A stretch of DNA of 64,000 bases, taken from positions 39,905,842 through 39,969,841 of the forward strand of contig CM059569.1 of NCBI GenBank assembly GCA_030386875.1, read 5' to 3'. The position numbers and the translations under genes were made by a program. Numbering within the stretch: position 1 is the stretch's first letter; each line of letters begins with the position of its first letter. The stretch comes from Morinoia aosen. Taxonomy: Eukaryota; Arthropoda; Malacostraca; Amphipoda; Talitridae. The notes beneath the pieces are model-generated. The model was not told where the DNA came from. It made no database searches and saw nothing but the letters and a program-made list of their open reading frames with translations. Positions 31,996 through 46,900 of the stretch are shown here, piece by piece.

Positions 31996-34900
31996 AGACC
32001 TAAAACCTAAGACCTAAGATTTAAGACCTAAGACCTAAGACCTAAGACCTAAGACCTAAAACCTAAGACCTAAGACCTAAGACCTAAGACCTACGACCTA
32101 ACACCTAAGACCTAAGACCTAAGACCTTAGACCTAAGACCTAAGACCTAAGACCTAAGACCTAAGACCTAAGACCTAAGACCTAAGACCTAAGACCTGAC
32201 TCCTAGGACCTAAGACCTAAGACCTAAGACCTAAGACCTTAGACCTAAGACCTAAGACCTAAGACCTAAGACCTAAGACCTAAGACCTAAGACCTAAGAC
32301 CTAAGACCTAAGACCTAACACCTAAGACCTAAGACCTAAGACCTAAGACCTAAGACCTAAGACCTAAGACCTATGACCTAAGACCTAAGACCTAAGACCT
32401 AAGACCTAGGACCTAAGACCTAAGACCTAAGACCTAAGACCTAAGACCTAAGACCTAAGACCAAAGACCAAAGACCAAAAACCTAAGACCTGAGACCTAA
32501 GACCTAAGACCTAAGACCTAAGACCTAAGACCTAAGACCTAAGACCTAAGACCTAAGACCTAAGACCTAAGACCTTAGACCTAAGACCTAAGATCTAAAC
32601 CTAAGACCTAAGACCTAAGATCTAAACCTAAGACCTAAGACCTAAGACCTGAGAACTAAGACCTAAGACCTAAGACCTAAGACCTAAGACCTAAGACCTA
32701 AGACCTAAGACCTAAGACCTAAGACCTAAGACCTAAAACCTAAGACCTAAGACCTAAACCTAAGACCTAAGATCTAAACCTAAGACCTAAACCTAAGATC
32801 TAAACCTAAGACCTTAGACCTAAGACCTAAGACCTAAGACCTAAGACCTAAGACCTAAGACCTAAGACCTAAGACCTAAGACCTAAGACCTGAGACCTAA
32901 GACCTAAGATCTAAGACCTAAGACCTAAGACCTAAGACCTAAGACCTAAGACCTAAGACCTAAGACCTAAGACCTAAGACCTAAGACCTAAGACCTAAGA
33001 CCTAAGACCTGAAACCTAAGACCTAAGACCTAAGACCTAAGACCTAAGACCTAAGACCTAAGGCCTAAGACCTAAGACCTATGACTTAAGACCTAAGACC
33101 TAAGACCTAAGACCAAAGACCTAAGACCTAAGACCTAAGACCTAAGACCTAAGACCTAAGACCTAAAACCTAAGACCTAGACCTAAGACCTAAGACCTAA
33201 GACCTAAGACCTAAGACCTAAGACCTAAGACCTGAGGCCTAAGACCTAACACCTAACACCTAACACCTAACACCTGACACCTAAGACCTAAGACCTAAGA
33301 CCTAAGACCTAAGACCTAAGACCTAAGACCTAAGACCTAAGACCTAAGACCTAAGACCTAAGACCTAAGACCTAAGACCTAAGACCTAAGACCTAGGACA
33401 TAAGACCTAAGACCTAAGACCCAAGACCTAAGACCTAAGACCTAAGATCTAAACCTAAGACCTAAACCTAAGAACTAAACCTGAGACCTAAGACCTAAGA
33501 CCTAGGACCTAAGACCTACGACCTAAGACCTAAGACCAAAGACCAAAGACCCAAGACCAAAGACCAAAGACCTAAGACCTAAGACCTAAGACCTAAGACC
33601 TAAGACCTAAGACCTAAGACCTAAGACCTAAGACCTAAGACCTAAGACCTAAGACCTAAGACCTAAGACCTAAGATCTAAACCTAAGACCTAAACCTAAG
33701 ATCTAAACCTAAGACCTAAGACCTAAGAACTAAGACCTAAGACCTAAGACCTAAGACCTAAGACCTAAGACCTAAGACCTAAGACCTAAGACCTAAGACC
33801 TAAGACCTATGACCTAAGACCTAAGACCTAAGACCTAAGACCTGAGACCTAAGACCTAAGACCTAAGACCTAAGACCTAAGACCTAAGACCTAAGACCTA
33901 AGACCTAAGACCTAAGACCTAAGACCTAAGACCTTAGACCTAAGACCTAAGACCTAAGACCTAAGACCTAAGACCTAAGACCTAAGACCTAAGACCTAAG
34001 ACCTAACTCCTAAGACCTAAGACCTAAGACCTAAGACCTAAGACCTTAGACCTAAGACCTAAAACCTAAGACCTAAGACATAAGACCTAAGACCTAAGAC
34101 CTAAGACCTAAGACCTAAGACCTAAGACCTAAGACCTAAGACCTAAGACCTAAGACCTAAGACCTAAGACCTAAGACCTAAGACCTAAGATCTAAATTTA
34201 AGACCTAAGACCTAAGACCTAAGACCTATGACCTAAGACCTAAGACCTAAGACCTAAGACCTAAGACCTAAGACCTAAGACCTAAAACCTAAGACCTAAG
34301 ACCTAAGACCTAAGACCTAAGACCTAAGACCTAAGACCTAAGACCTAAGACCTAAGACCTAAGACCTAAGACCTAAGACCTAAGACCTAAAACCTAAGAC
34401 CTAAGACCTATGACCTAAGACCTAAGACCTAAGATCTAAGACCTAAGACCTAAGACCTAAGACCTAAGACCTAAGACCTAAGACCAAAGACCTAAGACCT
34501 AAGACCTAAGACCTAAGACCTAAGACCTAAGACCTAAGACCTAAGACCTAAGACCTAAGACCTAAGACCTACGACCTAAGACCTAAGACCTAAGATCTAA
34601 ACCTAAGACCAAAACCTAAGATCTAAACCTAAGACCTAAGACCTAAGACCTAAGACCTAAGACCTAAGACCTAGGACCTAAGACCTAAGACCAAAGACCT
34701 AAGACCTGAGACCTGAGACCTAAGACTTAAGACCTGAAACCTGAGACCTAAGACCTAAGACCTAAGACCTAAGACCTAAGACCTGAGACCTAAGACCTAG
34801 GACCTACGACCTAAGACCAAAGACCTAAGACCTGAGACCTGAGACCTAAGACTTAAGACCTGAAACCTAAGACCTAAGACCTAAGACCTAAGACCTAAGA

Positions 34901-37900
34901 CCTAAGACCTAAGACCTAAGACCTAAGACCTAAGATCTAAACCTAAGACCTAAGACCTAAGATTTAAACCTAAGACCTAAGACCTAAGACCTAAGACCTA
35001 AGACCTAAGACCTAAGACCTAAGACCTAAGACCTAAGACCTAAGACCTAAGACCCAAGACCTAAGACCTAAGACCTAAGACCTAAGACCTAACACCTAAC
35101 ACCTAACACCTAACACCTAACACCTAACACCTAAGACCTAAGACCTAAGACCTAAAACCTGAGACCTAAGACCTAAGACCTAAGACCTAAGACCTAAGAC
35201 CTAAAACCTAAGACCTAAGACCTAAGACCTAGGACCTAAGACCAAAGACCTAAGACCTAAGACATATGACCTAAGACCTAAGACCTAAGACCTAAGACCT
35301 AAGACCTAAGACCTAAGACCTAAGACCTAAGACCTAAGACCTAAGACCTAAGACCTAAGACCTAAGACCTAAGACCTAAGACCTAAGACCAAAGACCTAA
35401 GACCTAAGACCTAAGACCTAAGACCTAAGACCTAAGACCTAAGACCTAAGACCTAAGACCTAAGACCTAAGACCTAAGACCTAAGAACTAAGACCTAAGA
35501 CCTAAGACCTAAGACCTAAGACCTAAGACCTAAGACCTAAGACCTAAGACCTAAGACCTAAGACCTAAGACCTAAGACCTAAGACCTAAGACCTAAGACC
35601 TAAGACCTATGACCTAAGACCTAAGACCTAAGACCTAAGACCTGAGACCTAAGACCTAAGACCTAAGACCTAAGACCTAAGACCTAAGACCTAAGACCTA
35701 AGACCTAAGACCTAAGACCTAAAACCTAAGACCTAAGACCTAAGACCTAAGACCTAAGACCTAAGACCTAGGACCTAAGACCTAAGACCTAAGACCTTAG
35801 ACCTAAGACCTAAGACCTAAGACCTAAGACCTAAGACCTAAGACCTAAGACCTAAGACCTAAGACCTAAGACCTAAGACCTAACTCCTAAGACTTAAGAC
35901 CTAAGACCTAAGACCTAAGACCTTAGACCTAAGACCTAAGACCTAAGACCTAAGACCTAAGACCTATGACCTAAGACCTAAGACCTAAGACCTAAGACCT
36001 AAGACCCAAGTCCTAAGACCTAAGACCTAAGACCTAAGACCTAAGACCTAAGACCTAAGACCTAAGACCTAAGACCTAAGACCTAAGATCTAAATCTGAG
36101 ACCTAAGACCTAAGACCTAAGACCTAAGACCTAAGACCTAAGACCTTAGACCTAAGACCTAAGACCTAAGACCTAGGACCTAAGACCTAAGACCTAAGAC
36201 CTAAGACCTAAGACCTAAGACCTAAGACCTAAGACCTAAGACCTGAGACCTAAGACCTGAGACCTAAGACCTAAGACCTAAGACCTAAGACCTAAGACCT
36301 AAGACCTAACACCTAAGACCTAAGACCTAAGACCTAAAACCTAAGAGCTAAGATCTAAGACCTAAGACCTAAGACCTAAGACCTAAGACCTAAAACCTAA
36401 GACCTAAGACCTAAGACCTAAGACCTAAGACCTAAGACCTAAGACCTAAGACCTTAGACCTAAGACCTAAGACCTAAGACCTAAGACCTAAGACCTAAGA
36501 CCTAAGACCTAAGACCTAAGAACTAAGACCTAAGACCTAAGACCTAAGACCTAAGACCTAAGACCTAAGACCTAAGACCTAAGACCTAAGACCTAAGACC
36601 TATGACCTAAGACCTAAGACCTAAGACCTAAGACCTGAGACCTAAGACCTAAGACCTAAGACCTAAGACCTAAGACCTAAGACCTAAGACCTAAGACCTA
36701 AGACCTAAGACCTAAAACCTAAGACCTAAGACCTAAGACCTAAGACCTAAGACCTAAGACCTAAGACCTAAGACCTAAGACCTAACTCCTAAGACCTAAG
36801 ACCTAAGACCTAAGACCTAAGACCTTAGACCTAAGACCTAAGACCTAAGACCTAAGACCTAAGACCTATGACCTAAGACCTATGACCTAAGATCTAAGAC
36901 CTAAGACCCAAGTCCTAAGACCTAAGACCTAAGACCTAAGACCTAAGACCTAAGACCTAAGACCTAAGACCTAAGACCTAAGACCTAAGATCTAAATCTG
37001 AGACCTAAGACCTAAGACCTAAGACCTAAGACCTAAGACCTAAGACCTTAGACCTAAGACCTAAGACCTAAGACCTAAGACCTAAGACCTAAGACCTAAG
37101 ACCTGAGACCTAAGACCTGAGACCTAAGACCTAAGACCTAAGACCTAAGACCTAAGACCTAAGACCTAACACCTAAGACCTAAGACCTAAGACCTAAAAC
37201 CTAAGACCTAAGATCTAAGACCTAAGACCTAAGACCTAAGACCTAAGACCTAAAACCTAAGACCTAAGACCTAAGACCTAAGACCTAAGACCTAAGACCT
37301 AAGACCTAAGACCTAAGACCTTAGACCTAAGACCTAAGACCTAAGACCTAAGACCTAAGACCTAAGACCTAAGACCTAAGACCTGACTCCTAGGACCTAA
37401 GACCTAAGACCTAAGACCTAAGACCTTAGACCTAAGACCTAAGACCTAAGACCTAAGACCTAAGACCTAAGACCTAAGACCTAAGACCTAAGACCTAAGA
37501 CCTAAGACCTAAGACCTAAGACCTAACACCTAAGACCTAAGACCTAAGACCTAAGACCTAAGACCTAAGACCTAAGACCTATGACCTAAGACCTAAGACC
37601 TAAGACCTAAGACCTAGGACCTAAGACCTAAGACCTAAGACCTAAGACCTAAGACCTAAGACCTAAGACCTAAGACCAAAGAGCAAAGACCAAAAACCTA
37701 AGACCTGAGACCTAAGACCTAAGACCTAAGACCTAAGACCTAAGACCTAAGACCTAAGACCTAAGACCTAAGACCTAAGACCTAAGACCTTAGACCTAAG
37801 ACTTAAGATCTAAACCTAAGACCTAAGACCTAAGATCTAAACCTAAGACCAAAGACCTAAGACCTAAGACCTAAGACCTAAGACCTAAGACCTAAGACCT

Positions 37901-40900
37901 AAGACCTAAGACCTAAGACCTAAGACCTAAGACCTAAGACCTAAAACCTAAGACCTAAGACCTAAACCTAAGACCTAAGATCTAAACCTAAGACCTAAAC
38001 CTAAGATCTAAACCTAAGACCTTAGACCTAAGACCTAAGACCTAAGACCTAAGACCAAAGACCTAAGACCTAAGACCTAAGACCTAAGACCTAAGACCTA
38101 AGACCTAAGACCTAAAACCTAAGACCTAAGACCTAAGACCTAAGACCTAAGACCTAAGACCTAAGACCTAAGACCTAAGACCTAAGGCCTAAGACCTAAC
38201 ACCTAACACCTAACACCTAACACCTAACACCTGACACCTAAGACCTAAGACCTAAGACCTAAGACCTAAGACCTAAGACCTAAGACCTAAGACCTAAGAC
38301 CTAAGACCTAAGACCTAAGACCTAAGACCTAAGACCTAAGACCTAAGACCTAAGACCTAAGACCTAAGACCTAAGACCTAAGACCTAAGACCTAAGACCT
38401 AAGACCTAAGACCTAAGACCTAAAACCTAAGACCTAAGACCTATGACCTAAGACCTAAGACCTAAGATCTAAGACCTAAGACCTAAGACCTAAGACCTAA
38501 GACCTAAGACCTAAGACCAAAGACCTAAGACCTAAGACCTAAGACCTAAGACCTAAGACCTAAGACCTAAGACCTAAGACCTAAGACCTAAGACCTAAGA
38601 CCTACGACCTAAGACCTAAGACCTAAGATCTAAACCTAAGACCAAAACCTAAGATCTAAACCTAAGACCTAAGACCTAAGACCTAAGACCTAAGACCTAA
38701 GACCTAGGACCTAAGACCTAAGACCAAAGACCTAAGACCTGAGACCTGAGACCTAAGACTTAAGACCTGAAACCTGAGACCTAAGACCTAAGACCTAAGA
38801 CCTAAGACCTAAGACCTGAGACCTAAGACCTAGGACCTACGACCTAAGACCAAAGACCTAAGACCTGAGACCTGAGACCTAAGACTTAAGACCTGAAACC
38901 TAAGACCTAAGACCTAAGACCTAAGACCTAAGACCTAAGACCTAAGACCTAAGACCTAAGACCTAAGATCTAAACCTAAGACCTAAGACCTAAGATTTAA
39001 ACCTAAGACCTAAGACCTAAGACCTAAGACCTAAGACCTAAGACCTAAGACCTAAGACCTAAGACCTAAGACCTAAGACCTAAGACCCAAGACCTAAGAC
39101 CTAAGACCTAAGACCTAAGACCTAACACCTAACACCTAACACCTAACACCTAACACCTAACACCTAAGACCTAAGACCTAAGACCTAAAACCTGAGACCT
39201 AAGACCTAAGACCTAAGACCTAAGACCTAAGACCTAAAACCTAAGACCTAAGACCTAAGACCTAGGACCTAAGACCAAAGACCTAAGACCTAAGACATAT
39301 GACCTAAGACCTAAGACCTAAGACCTAAGACCTAAGACCTAAGACCTAAGACCTAAGACCTAAGACCTAAGACCTAAGACCTAAGACCTAAGACCTAAGA
39401 CCTAAGACCTAAGACCTAAGACCAAAGACCTAAGACCTAAGACCTAAGACCTAAGACCTAAGACCTAAGACCTAAGACCTAAGACCTAAGACCTAAGACC
39501 TAAGACCTAAGACCTAAGAACTAAGACCTAAGACCTAAGACCTAAGACCTAAGACCTAAGACCTAAGACCTAAGACCTAAGACCTAAGACCTAAGACCTA
39601 AGACCTAAGACCTAAGACCTAAGACCTAAGACCTAAGACCTATGACCTAAGACCTAAGACCTAAGACCTAAGACCTGAGACCTAAGACCTAAGACCTAAG
39701 ACCTAAGACCTAAGACCTAAGACCTAAGACCTAAGACCTAAGACCTAAGACCTAAAACCTAAGACCTAAGACCTAAGACCTAAGACCTAAGACCTAAGAC
39801 CTAGGACCTAAGACCTAAGACCTAAGACCTTAGACCTAAGACCTAAGACCTAAGACCTAAGACCTAAGACCTAAGACCTAAGACCTAAGACCTAAGACCT
39901 AAGACCTAAGACCTAACTCCTAAGACTTAAGACCTAAGACCTAAGACCTAAGACCTTAGACCTAAGACCTAAGACCTAAGACCTAAGACCTAAGACCTAT
40001 GACCTAAGACCTAAGACCTAAGACCTAAGACCTAAGACCCAAGTCCTAAGACCTAAGACCTAAGACCTAAGACCTAAGACCTAAGACCTAAGACCTAAGA
40101 CCTAAGACCTAAGACCTAAGATCTAAATCTGAGACCTAAGACCTAAGACCTAAGACCTAAGACCTAAGACCTAAGACCTTAGACCTAAGACCTAAGACCT
40201 AAGACCTAGGACCTAAGACCTAAGACCTAAGACCTAAGACCTAAGACCTAAGACCTAAGACCTAAGACCTAAGACCTGAGACCTAAGACCTGAGACCTAA
40301 GACCTAAGACCTAAGACCTAAGACCTAAGACCTAAGACCTAACACCTAAGACCTAAGACCTAAGACCTAAAACCTAAGAGCTAAGATCTAAGACCTAAGA
40401 CCTAAGACCTAAGACCTAAGACCTAAAACCTAAGACCTAAGACCTAAGACCTAAGACCTAAGACCTAAGACCTAAGACCTAAGACCTTAGACCTAAGACC
40501 TAAGACCTAAGACCTAAGACCTAAGACCTAAGACCTAAGAACTAAGACCTAAGACCTAAGACCTAAGACCTAAGACCTAAGACCTAAGACCTAAGACCTA
40601 AGACCTAAGACCTAAGACCTATGACCTAAGACCTAAGACCTAAGACCTAAGACCTGAGACCTAAGACCTAAGACCTAAGACCTAAGACCTAAGACCTAAG
40701 ACCTAAGACCTAAGACCTAAGACCTAAGACCTAAAACCTAAGACCTAAGACCTAAGACCTAAGACCTAAGACCTAAGACCTAAGACCTAAGACCTAAGAC
40801 CTAACTCCTAAGACCTAAGACCTAAGACCTAAGACCTAAGACCTTAGACCTAAGACCTAAGACCTAAGACCTAAGACCTAAGACCTATGACCTAAGACCT

Positions 40901-43900
40901 ATGACCTAAGATCTAAGACCTAAGACCCAAGTCCTAAGACCTAAGACCTAAGACCTAAGACCTAAGACCTAAGACCTAAGACCTAAGACCTAAGACCTAA
41001 GACCTAAGATCTAAATCTGAGACCTAAGACCTAAGACCTAAGACCTAAGACCTAAGACCTAAGACCTTAGACCTAAGACCTAAGACCTAAGACCTAAGAC
41101 CTAAGACCTAAGACCTAAGACCTGAGACCTAAGACCTGAGACCTAAGACCTAAGACCTAAGACCTAAGACCTAAGACCTAAGACCTAACACCTAAGACCT
41201 AAGACCTAAGACCTAAAACCTAAGACCTAAGATCTAAGACCTAAGACCTAAGACCTAAGACCTAAGACCTAAAACCTAAGACCTAAGACCTAAGACCTAA
41301 GACCTAAGACCTAAGACCTAAGACCTAAGACCTAAGACCTTAGACCTAAGACCTAAGACCTAAGACCTAAGACCTAAGACCTAAGACCTAAGACCTAAGA
41401 CCTGACTCCTAGGACCTAAGACCTAAGACCTAAGACCTAAGACCTTAGACCTAAGACCTAAGACCTAAGACCTAAGACCTAAGACCTAAGACCTAAGACC
41501 TAAGACCTAAGACCTAAGACCTAAGACCTAAGACCTAAGACCTAACACCTAAGACCTAAGACCTAAGACCTAAGACCTAAGACCTAAGACCTAAGACCTA
41601 TGACCTAAGACCTAAGACCTAAGACCTAAGACCTAGGACCTAAGACCTAAGACCTAAGACCTAAGACCTAAGACCTAAGACCTAAGACCTAAGACCAAAG
41701 AGCAAAGACCAAAAACCTAAGACCTGAGACCTAAGACCTAAGACCTAAGACCTAAGACCTAAGACCTAAGACCTAAGACCTAAGACCTAAGACCTAAGAC
41801 CTAAGACCTTAGACCTAAGACTTAAGATCTAAACCTAAGACCTAAGACCTAAGATCTAAACCTAAGACCAAAGACCTAAGACCTAAGACCTAAGACCTAA
41901 GACCTAAGACCTAAGACCTAAGACCTAAGACCTAAGACCTAAGACCTAAGACCTAAGACCTAAAACCTAAGACCTAAGACCTAAACCTAAGACCTAAGAT
42001 CTAAACCTAAGACCTAAACCTAAGATCTAAACCTAAGACCTTAGACCTAAGACCTAAGACCTAAGACCTAAGACCAAAGACCTAAGACCTAAGACCTAAG
42101 ACCTAAGACCTAAGACCTAAGACCTAAGACCTAAAACCTAAGACCTAAGACCTAAGACCTAAGACCTAAGACCTAAGACCTAAGACCTAAGACCTAAGAC
42201 CTAAGGCCTAAGACCTAACACCTAACACCTAACACCTAACACCTAACACCTGACACCTAAGACCTAAGACCTAAGACCTAAGACCTAAGACCTAAGACCT
42301 AAGACCTAAGACCTAAGACCTAAGACCTAAGACCTAAGACCTAAGACCTAAGACCTAGGACATAAGACCTAAGACCTAAGACCCAAGACCTAAGACCTAA
42401 GACCTAAGATCTAAACCTAAGACCTAAACCTAAGAACTAAACCTGAGACCTAAGACCTAAGACCTAGGACCTAAGACCTAAGACCTAAGACCTAAGACCA
42501 AAGACCAAAGACCAAAGACCAAAGACCAAAGACCTAAGACCTAAGACCTAAGACCTAAGACCTAAGACCTAAGACCTAAGACCTAAGACCTAAGACCTAA
42601 GACCTAAGACTTAAGATCTAAACCTAAGACCTAAACCTAAGATCTAAACCTAAGACCTAAGACCTAAGACCTAAGACCTAAGACCTAAGACCTAAGACCT
42701 AAGACCTAAGACCTAAGACCTAAGACCTAAGACCTAAGACCTAAGACCTAAGACCTAAGACCTAAGACCTAAAACCTAAGACCTAAGACCTAAGACCTAA
42801 GACCTAAGACCTAAGACCTAAGACCCAAGACCTAAGACCTAAGACCTAAGACCTAAGACCTAAGACCTGAGACCTAAGACCTGTGACCTAAGACCTAAGA
42901 CCTAAGACCTGAGACCTAAGACCTTAGACCTAAGACCTAAGACCTAAGACTTAAGACCTAAGACCTAAGACCTAAGACCTAAGACCTAAGACCTAAGACC
43001 TAAAACCTAAGACCTAAGACCTAAGACCTAAAACCTAAGACCTAAGACCTAAGACCTAAGACCTAAGATCTAAGACCTAAGACCTAAGACCTAAAACCTA
43101 AGACCTAAGACCTAAGACCTAAGACCTAAGACCTAAGACCTAAGACCTAAGACCTAAGACCTAACTCCTAAGACCTAAGACCTAAGACCTAAGACCTAAG
43201 ACCTTAGACCTAAGACCTAAGACCTAAGACCTAAGACCTAAGACCTATGACCTAAGACCTATGACCTAAAATCTAAGACCTGAGACCCAAGTCCTAAGAC
43301 CTAAGACCTAAGACCTAAGACCTAAGACCTAAGACCTAAGACCTAAGACCTAAGACCTAAGACCTAAGACCTAAGATCTAAATCTGAGACCTAAGACCTA
43401 AGACCTAAGACCTAAGACCTAAGACCTAAGACCTTAGACCTAAGACCTAAGACCTAAGACCTAAGACCTAAGACCTAAGACCTAAGACCTGAGACCTAAG
43501 ACCTGAGACCTAAGACCTAAGACCTAAGACCTAAGACCTAAGACCTAAGACCTAACACCTAAGACCTAAGACCTAAGACCTAAAACCTAAGACCTAAGAT
43601 CTAAGACCTAAGACCTAAGACCTAAGACCTAAGACCTAAAACCTAAGACCTAAGACCTAAGACCTAAGACCTAAGACCTAAGACCTAAGACCTAAGACCT
43701 AAGACCTTAGACCTAAGACCTAAGACCTAAGACCTAAGACCTAAGACCTAAGACCTAAGACCTAAGACCTGACTTCTAGGACCTAAGACCTAAGACCTAA
43801 GACCTAAGACCTTAGACCTAAGACCTAAGACCTAAGACCTAAGACCTAAGACCTAAGACCTAAGACCTAAGACCTAAGACCTAAGACCTAAGACCTAAGA

Positions 43901-46900
43901 CCTAACACCTAAGACCTAAGACCTAAGACCTAAGACCTAAGACCTAAGACCTAAGACCTATGACCTAAGACCTAAGACCTAAGACCTAAGACCTAGGACC
44001 TAAGACCTAAGACCTAAGACCTAAGACCTAAGACCTAAGACCTAAGACCTAAGACCAAAGAGCAAAGACCAAAAACCTAAGACCTGAGACCTAAGACCTA
44101 AGACCTAAGACCTAAGACCTAAGACCTAAGACCTAAGACCTAAGACCTAAGACCTAAGACCTAAGACCTAAGACCTTAGACCTAAGACTTAAGATCTAAA
44201 CCTAAGACCTAAGACCTAAGATCTAAACCTAAGACCAAAGACCTAAGACCTAAGACCTAAGACCTAAGACCTAAGACCTAAGACCTAAGACCTAAGACCT
44301 AAGACCTACGACCTAAGACCTAAGACCTAAAACCTAAGACCTAAGACCTAAACCTAAGACCTAAGATCTAAACCTAAGACCTAAACCTAAGATCTAAACC
44401 TAAGACCTTAGACCTAAGACCTAAGACCTAAGACCTAAGACCAAAGACCTAAGACCTAAGACCTAAGACCTAAGACCTAAGACCTAAGACCTAAGACCTA
44501 AAACCTAAGACCTAAGACCTAAGACCTAAGACCTAAGACCTAAGACCTAAGACCTAAGACCTAAGACCTAAGGCCTAAGACCTAACACCTAACACCTAAC
44601 ACCTAACACCTAACACCTGACACCTAAGACCTAAGACCTAAGACCTAAGACCTAAGACCTAAGACCTAAGACCTAAGACCTAAGACCTAAGACCTAAGAC
44701 CTAAGACCTAAGACCTAGGACATAAGACCTAAGACCTAAGACCCAAGACCTAAGACCTAAGACCTAAGATCTAAACCTAAGACCTAAACCTAAGAACTAA
44801 ACCTGAGACCTAAGACCTAAGACCTAGGACCTAAGACCTAAGACCTAAGACCTAAGACCAAAGACCTAAGACCTAAGACCAAAGACCAAAGACCAAAGAC
44901 CAAAGACCAAAGACCTAAGACCTAAGACCTAAGACCTAAGACCTAAGACCTAAGACCTAAGACCTAAGACCTAAGACCTAAGACCTAAGACCTAAGACTT
45001 AAGATCTAAACCTAAGACCTAAACCTAAGATCTAAACCTAAGACCTAAGACCTAAGACCTAAGACCTAAGACCTAAGACCTAAGACCTAAGACCTAAGAC
45101 CTAAGACCTAAGACCTAAGACCTAAGACCTAAGACCTAAGACCTAAGACCTAAGACCTAAGAACTAAGACCTAAAACCTAAGACCTAAGACCTAAGACCT
45201 AAGACGTAAGACCTAAGACCTAAGACCCAAGACCTAAGACCTAAGACCTAAGACCTAAGACCTAAGACCTGAGACCTAAGACCTGTGACCTAAGACCTAA
45301 GACCTAGGACCTGAGACCTAAGACCTAAGACCTAGGACCTAAGACCTAAGACTTAAGACCTAAGACCTAAGACCTAAGACCTAAGACCTAAGACCTAAGA
45401 CCTAAGACCTAAAACCTAAGACCTAAGACCTAAAACCTAAGACCTAAGACCTAAGTCCTAAGACCTAAGATCTAAGACCTAAGACCTAAGACCTAAGACC
45501 TAAGACCTAAGACCTAAGACCAAAGACCTAAGACCTAAGACCTAAGACCTAAGATCTAAGACCTAAGACCTAAGACCTAAGACCTAAGACCTAAGACCTA
45601 CGACCTAAGACCTAAGACCTAAGATCTAAACCTAAGACCTAAACCTAAGATCTAAACCTAAGACCTAAGACCTAAGACCTAAGACCTAAGACCTAAGACC
45701 TAAGACCTAAGACCTAAGACCTAAGACCAAAGACCTAAGACCTGAGACCTGAGACCTAAGACCTAAGACCTGAGACCTGAGACCTAAGACCTAAGACCTA
45801 AGACCTAAGACCTAAGACCTAAGACCTGAGACCTGAGACCTATGACCTAAGACCTGAGACCTGAGACCTGAGACCTAAGACCTAAGACCTAAGACCTAAG
45901 ACCTAAGACCTAAGAGCTAAGACCTAAGACCTAAGACCTAAGACCTAAGACCTAAGACGTAAGACCTAAGACCTAAGATCTAAACCTAAGACCTAAGACC
46001 TAAGATTTAAACCTAAGACCTAAGACCTAAGACCTAAGACCTAAGACCTAAGACCTAAGACCTTAGACCTAAGACCTAAGACCTAAGACCTAGGACCTAA
46101 GACCTAAGACCTAAGACCTAAGACCTAAGACCTAAGACCTAAGACCTAAGACCTAAGACCTGAGACCTAAGACCTGAGACCTAAGACCTAAGACCTAAGA
46201 CCTAAGACCTAAGACCTAAGACCTAACACCTAAGACCTAAGACCTAAGACCTAAAACCTAAGACCTAAGATCTAAGACCTAAGACCTAAGACCTAAGACC
46301 TAAGACCTAAAACCTAAGACCTAAGACCTAAGACCTAAGACCTAAGACCTAAGACCTAAGACCTAAGACCTTAGACCTAAGACCTAAGACCTAAGACCTA
46401 AGACCTAAGACCTAAGACCTAAGACCTAAGACCTAAGAACTAAGACCTAAGACCTAAGACCTAAGACCTAAGACCTAAGACCTAAGACCTAAGACCTAAG
46501 ACCTAAGACCTAAGACCTATGACCTAAGACCTAAGACCTAAGACCTAAGACCTGAGACCTAAGACCTAAGACCTAAGACCTAAGACCTAAGACCTAAGAC
46601 CTAAGACCTAAGACCTAAGACCTAAGACCTAAAACCTAAGACCTAAGACCTAAGACCTAAGACCTAAGACCTAAGACCTAAGACCTAAGACCTAAGACCT
46701 AACTCCTAAGACCTAAGACCTAAGACCTAAGACCTAAGACCTTAGACCTAAGACCTAAGACCTAAGACCTAAGACCTATGACCTATGACCTAAGACCTAA
46801 GACCTAAGACCTAAGACCTAAGACCCAAGTCCTAAGACCTAAGACCTAAGACCTAAGACCTAAGACCTAAGACCTAAGACCTAAGACCTAAGACCTAAGA

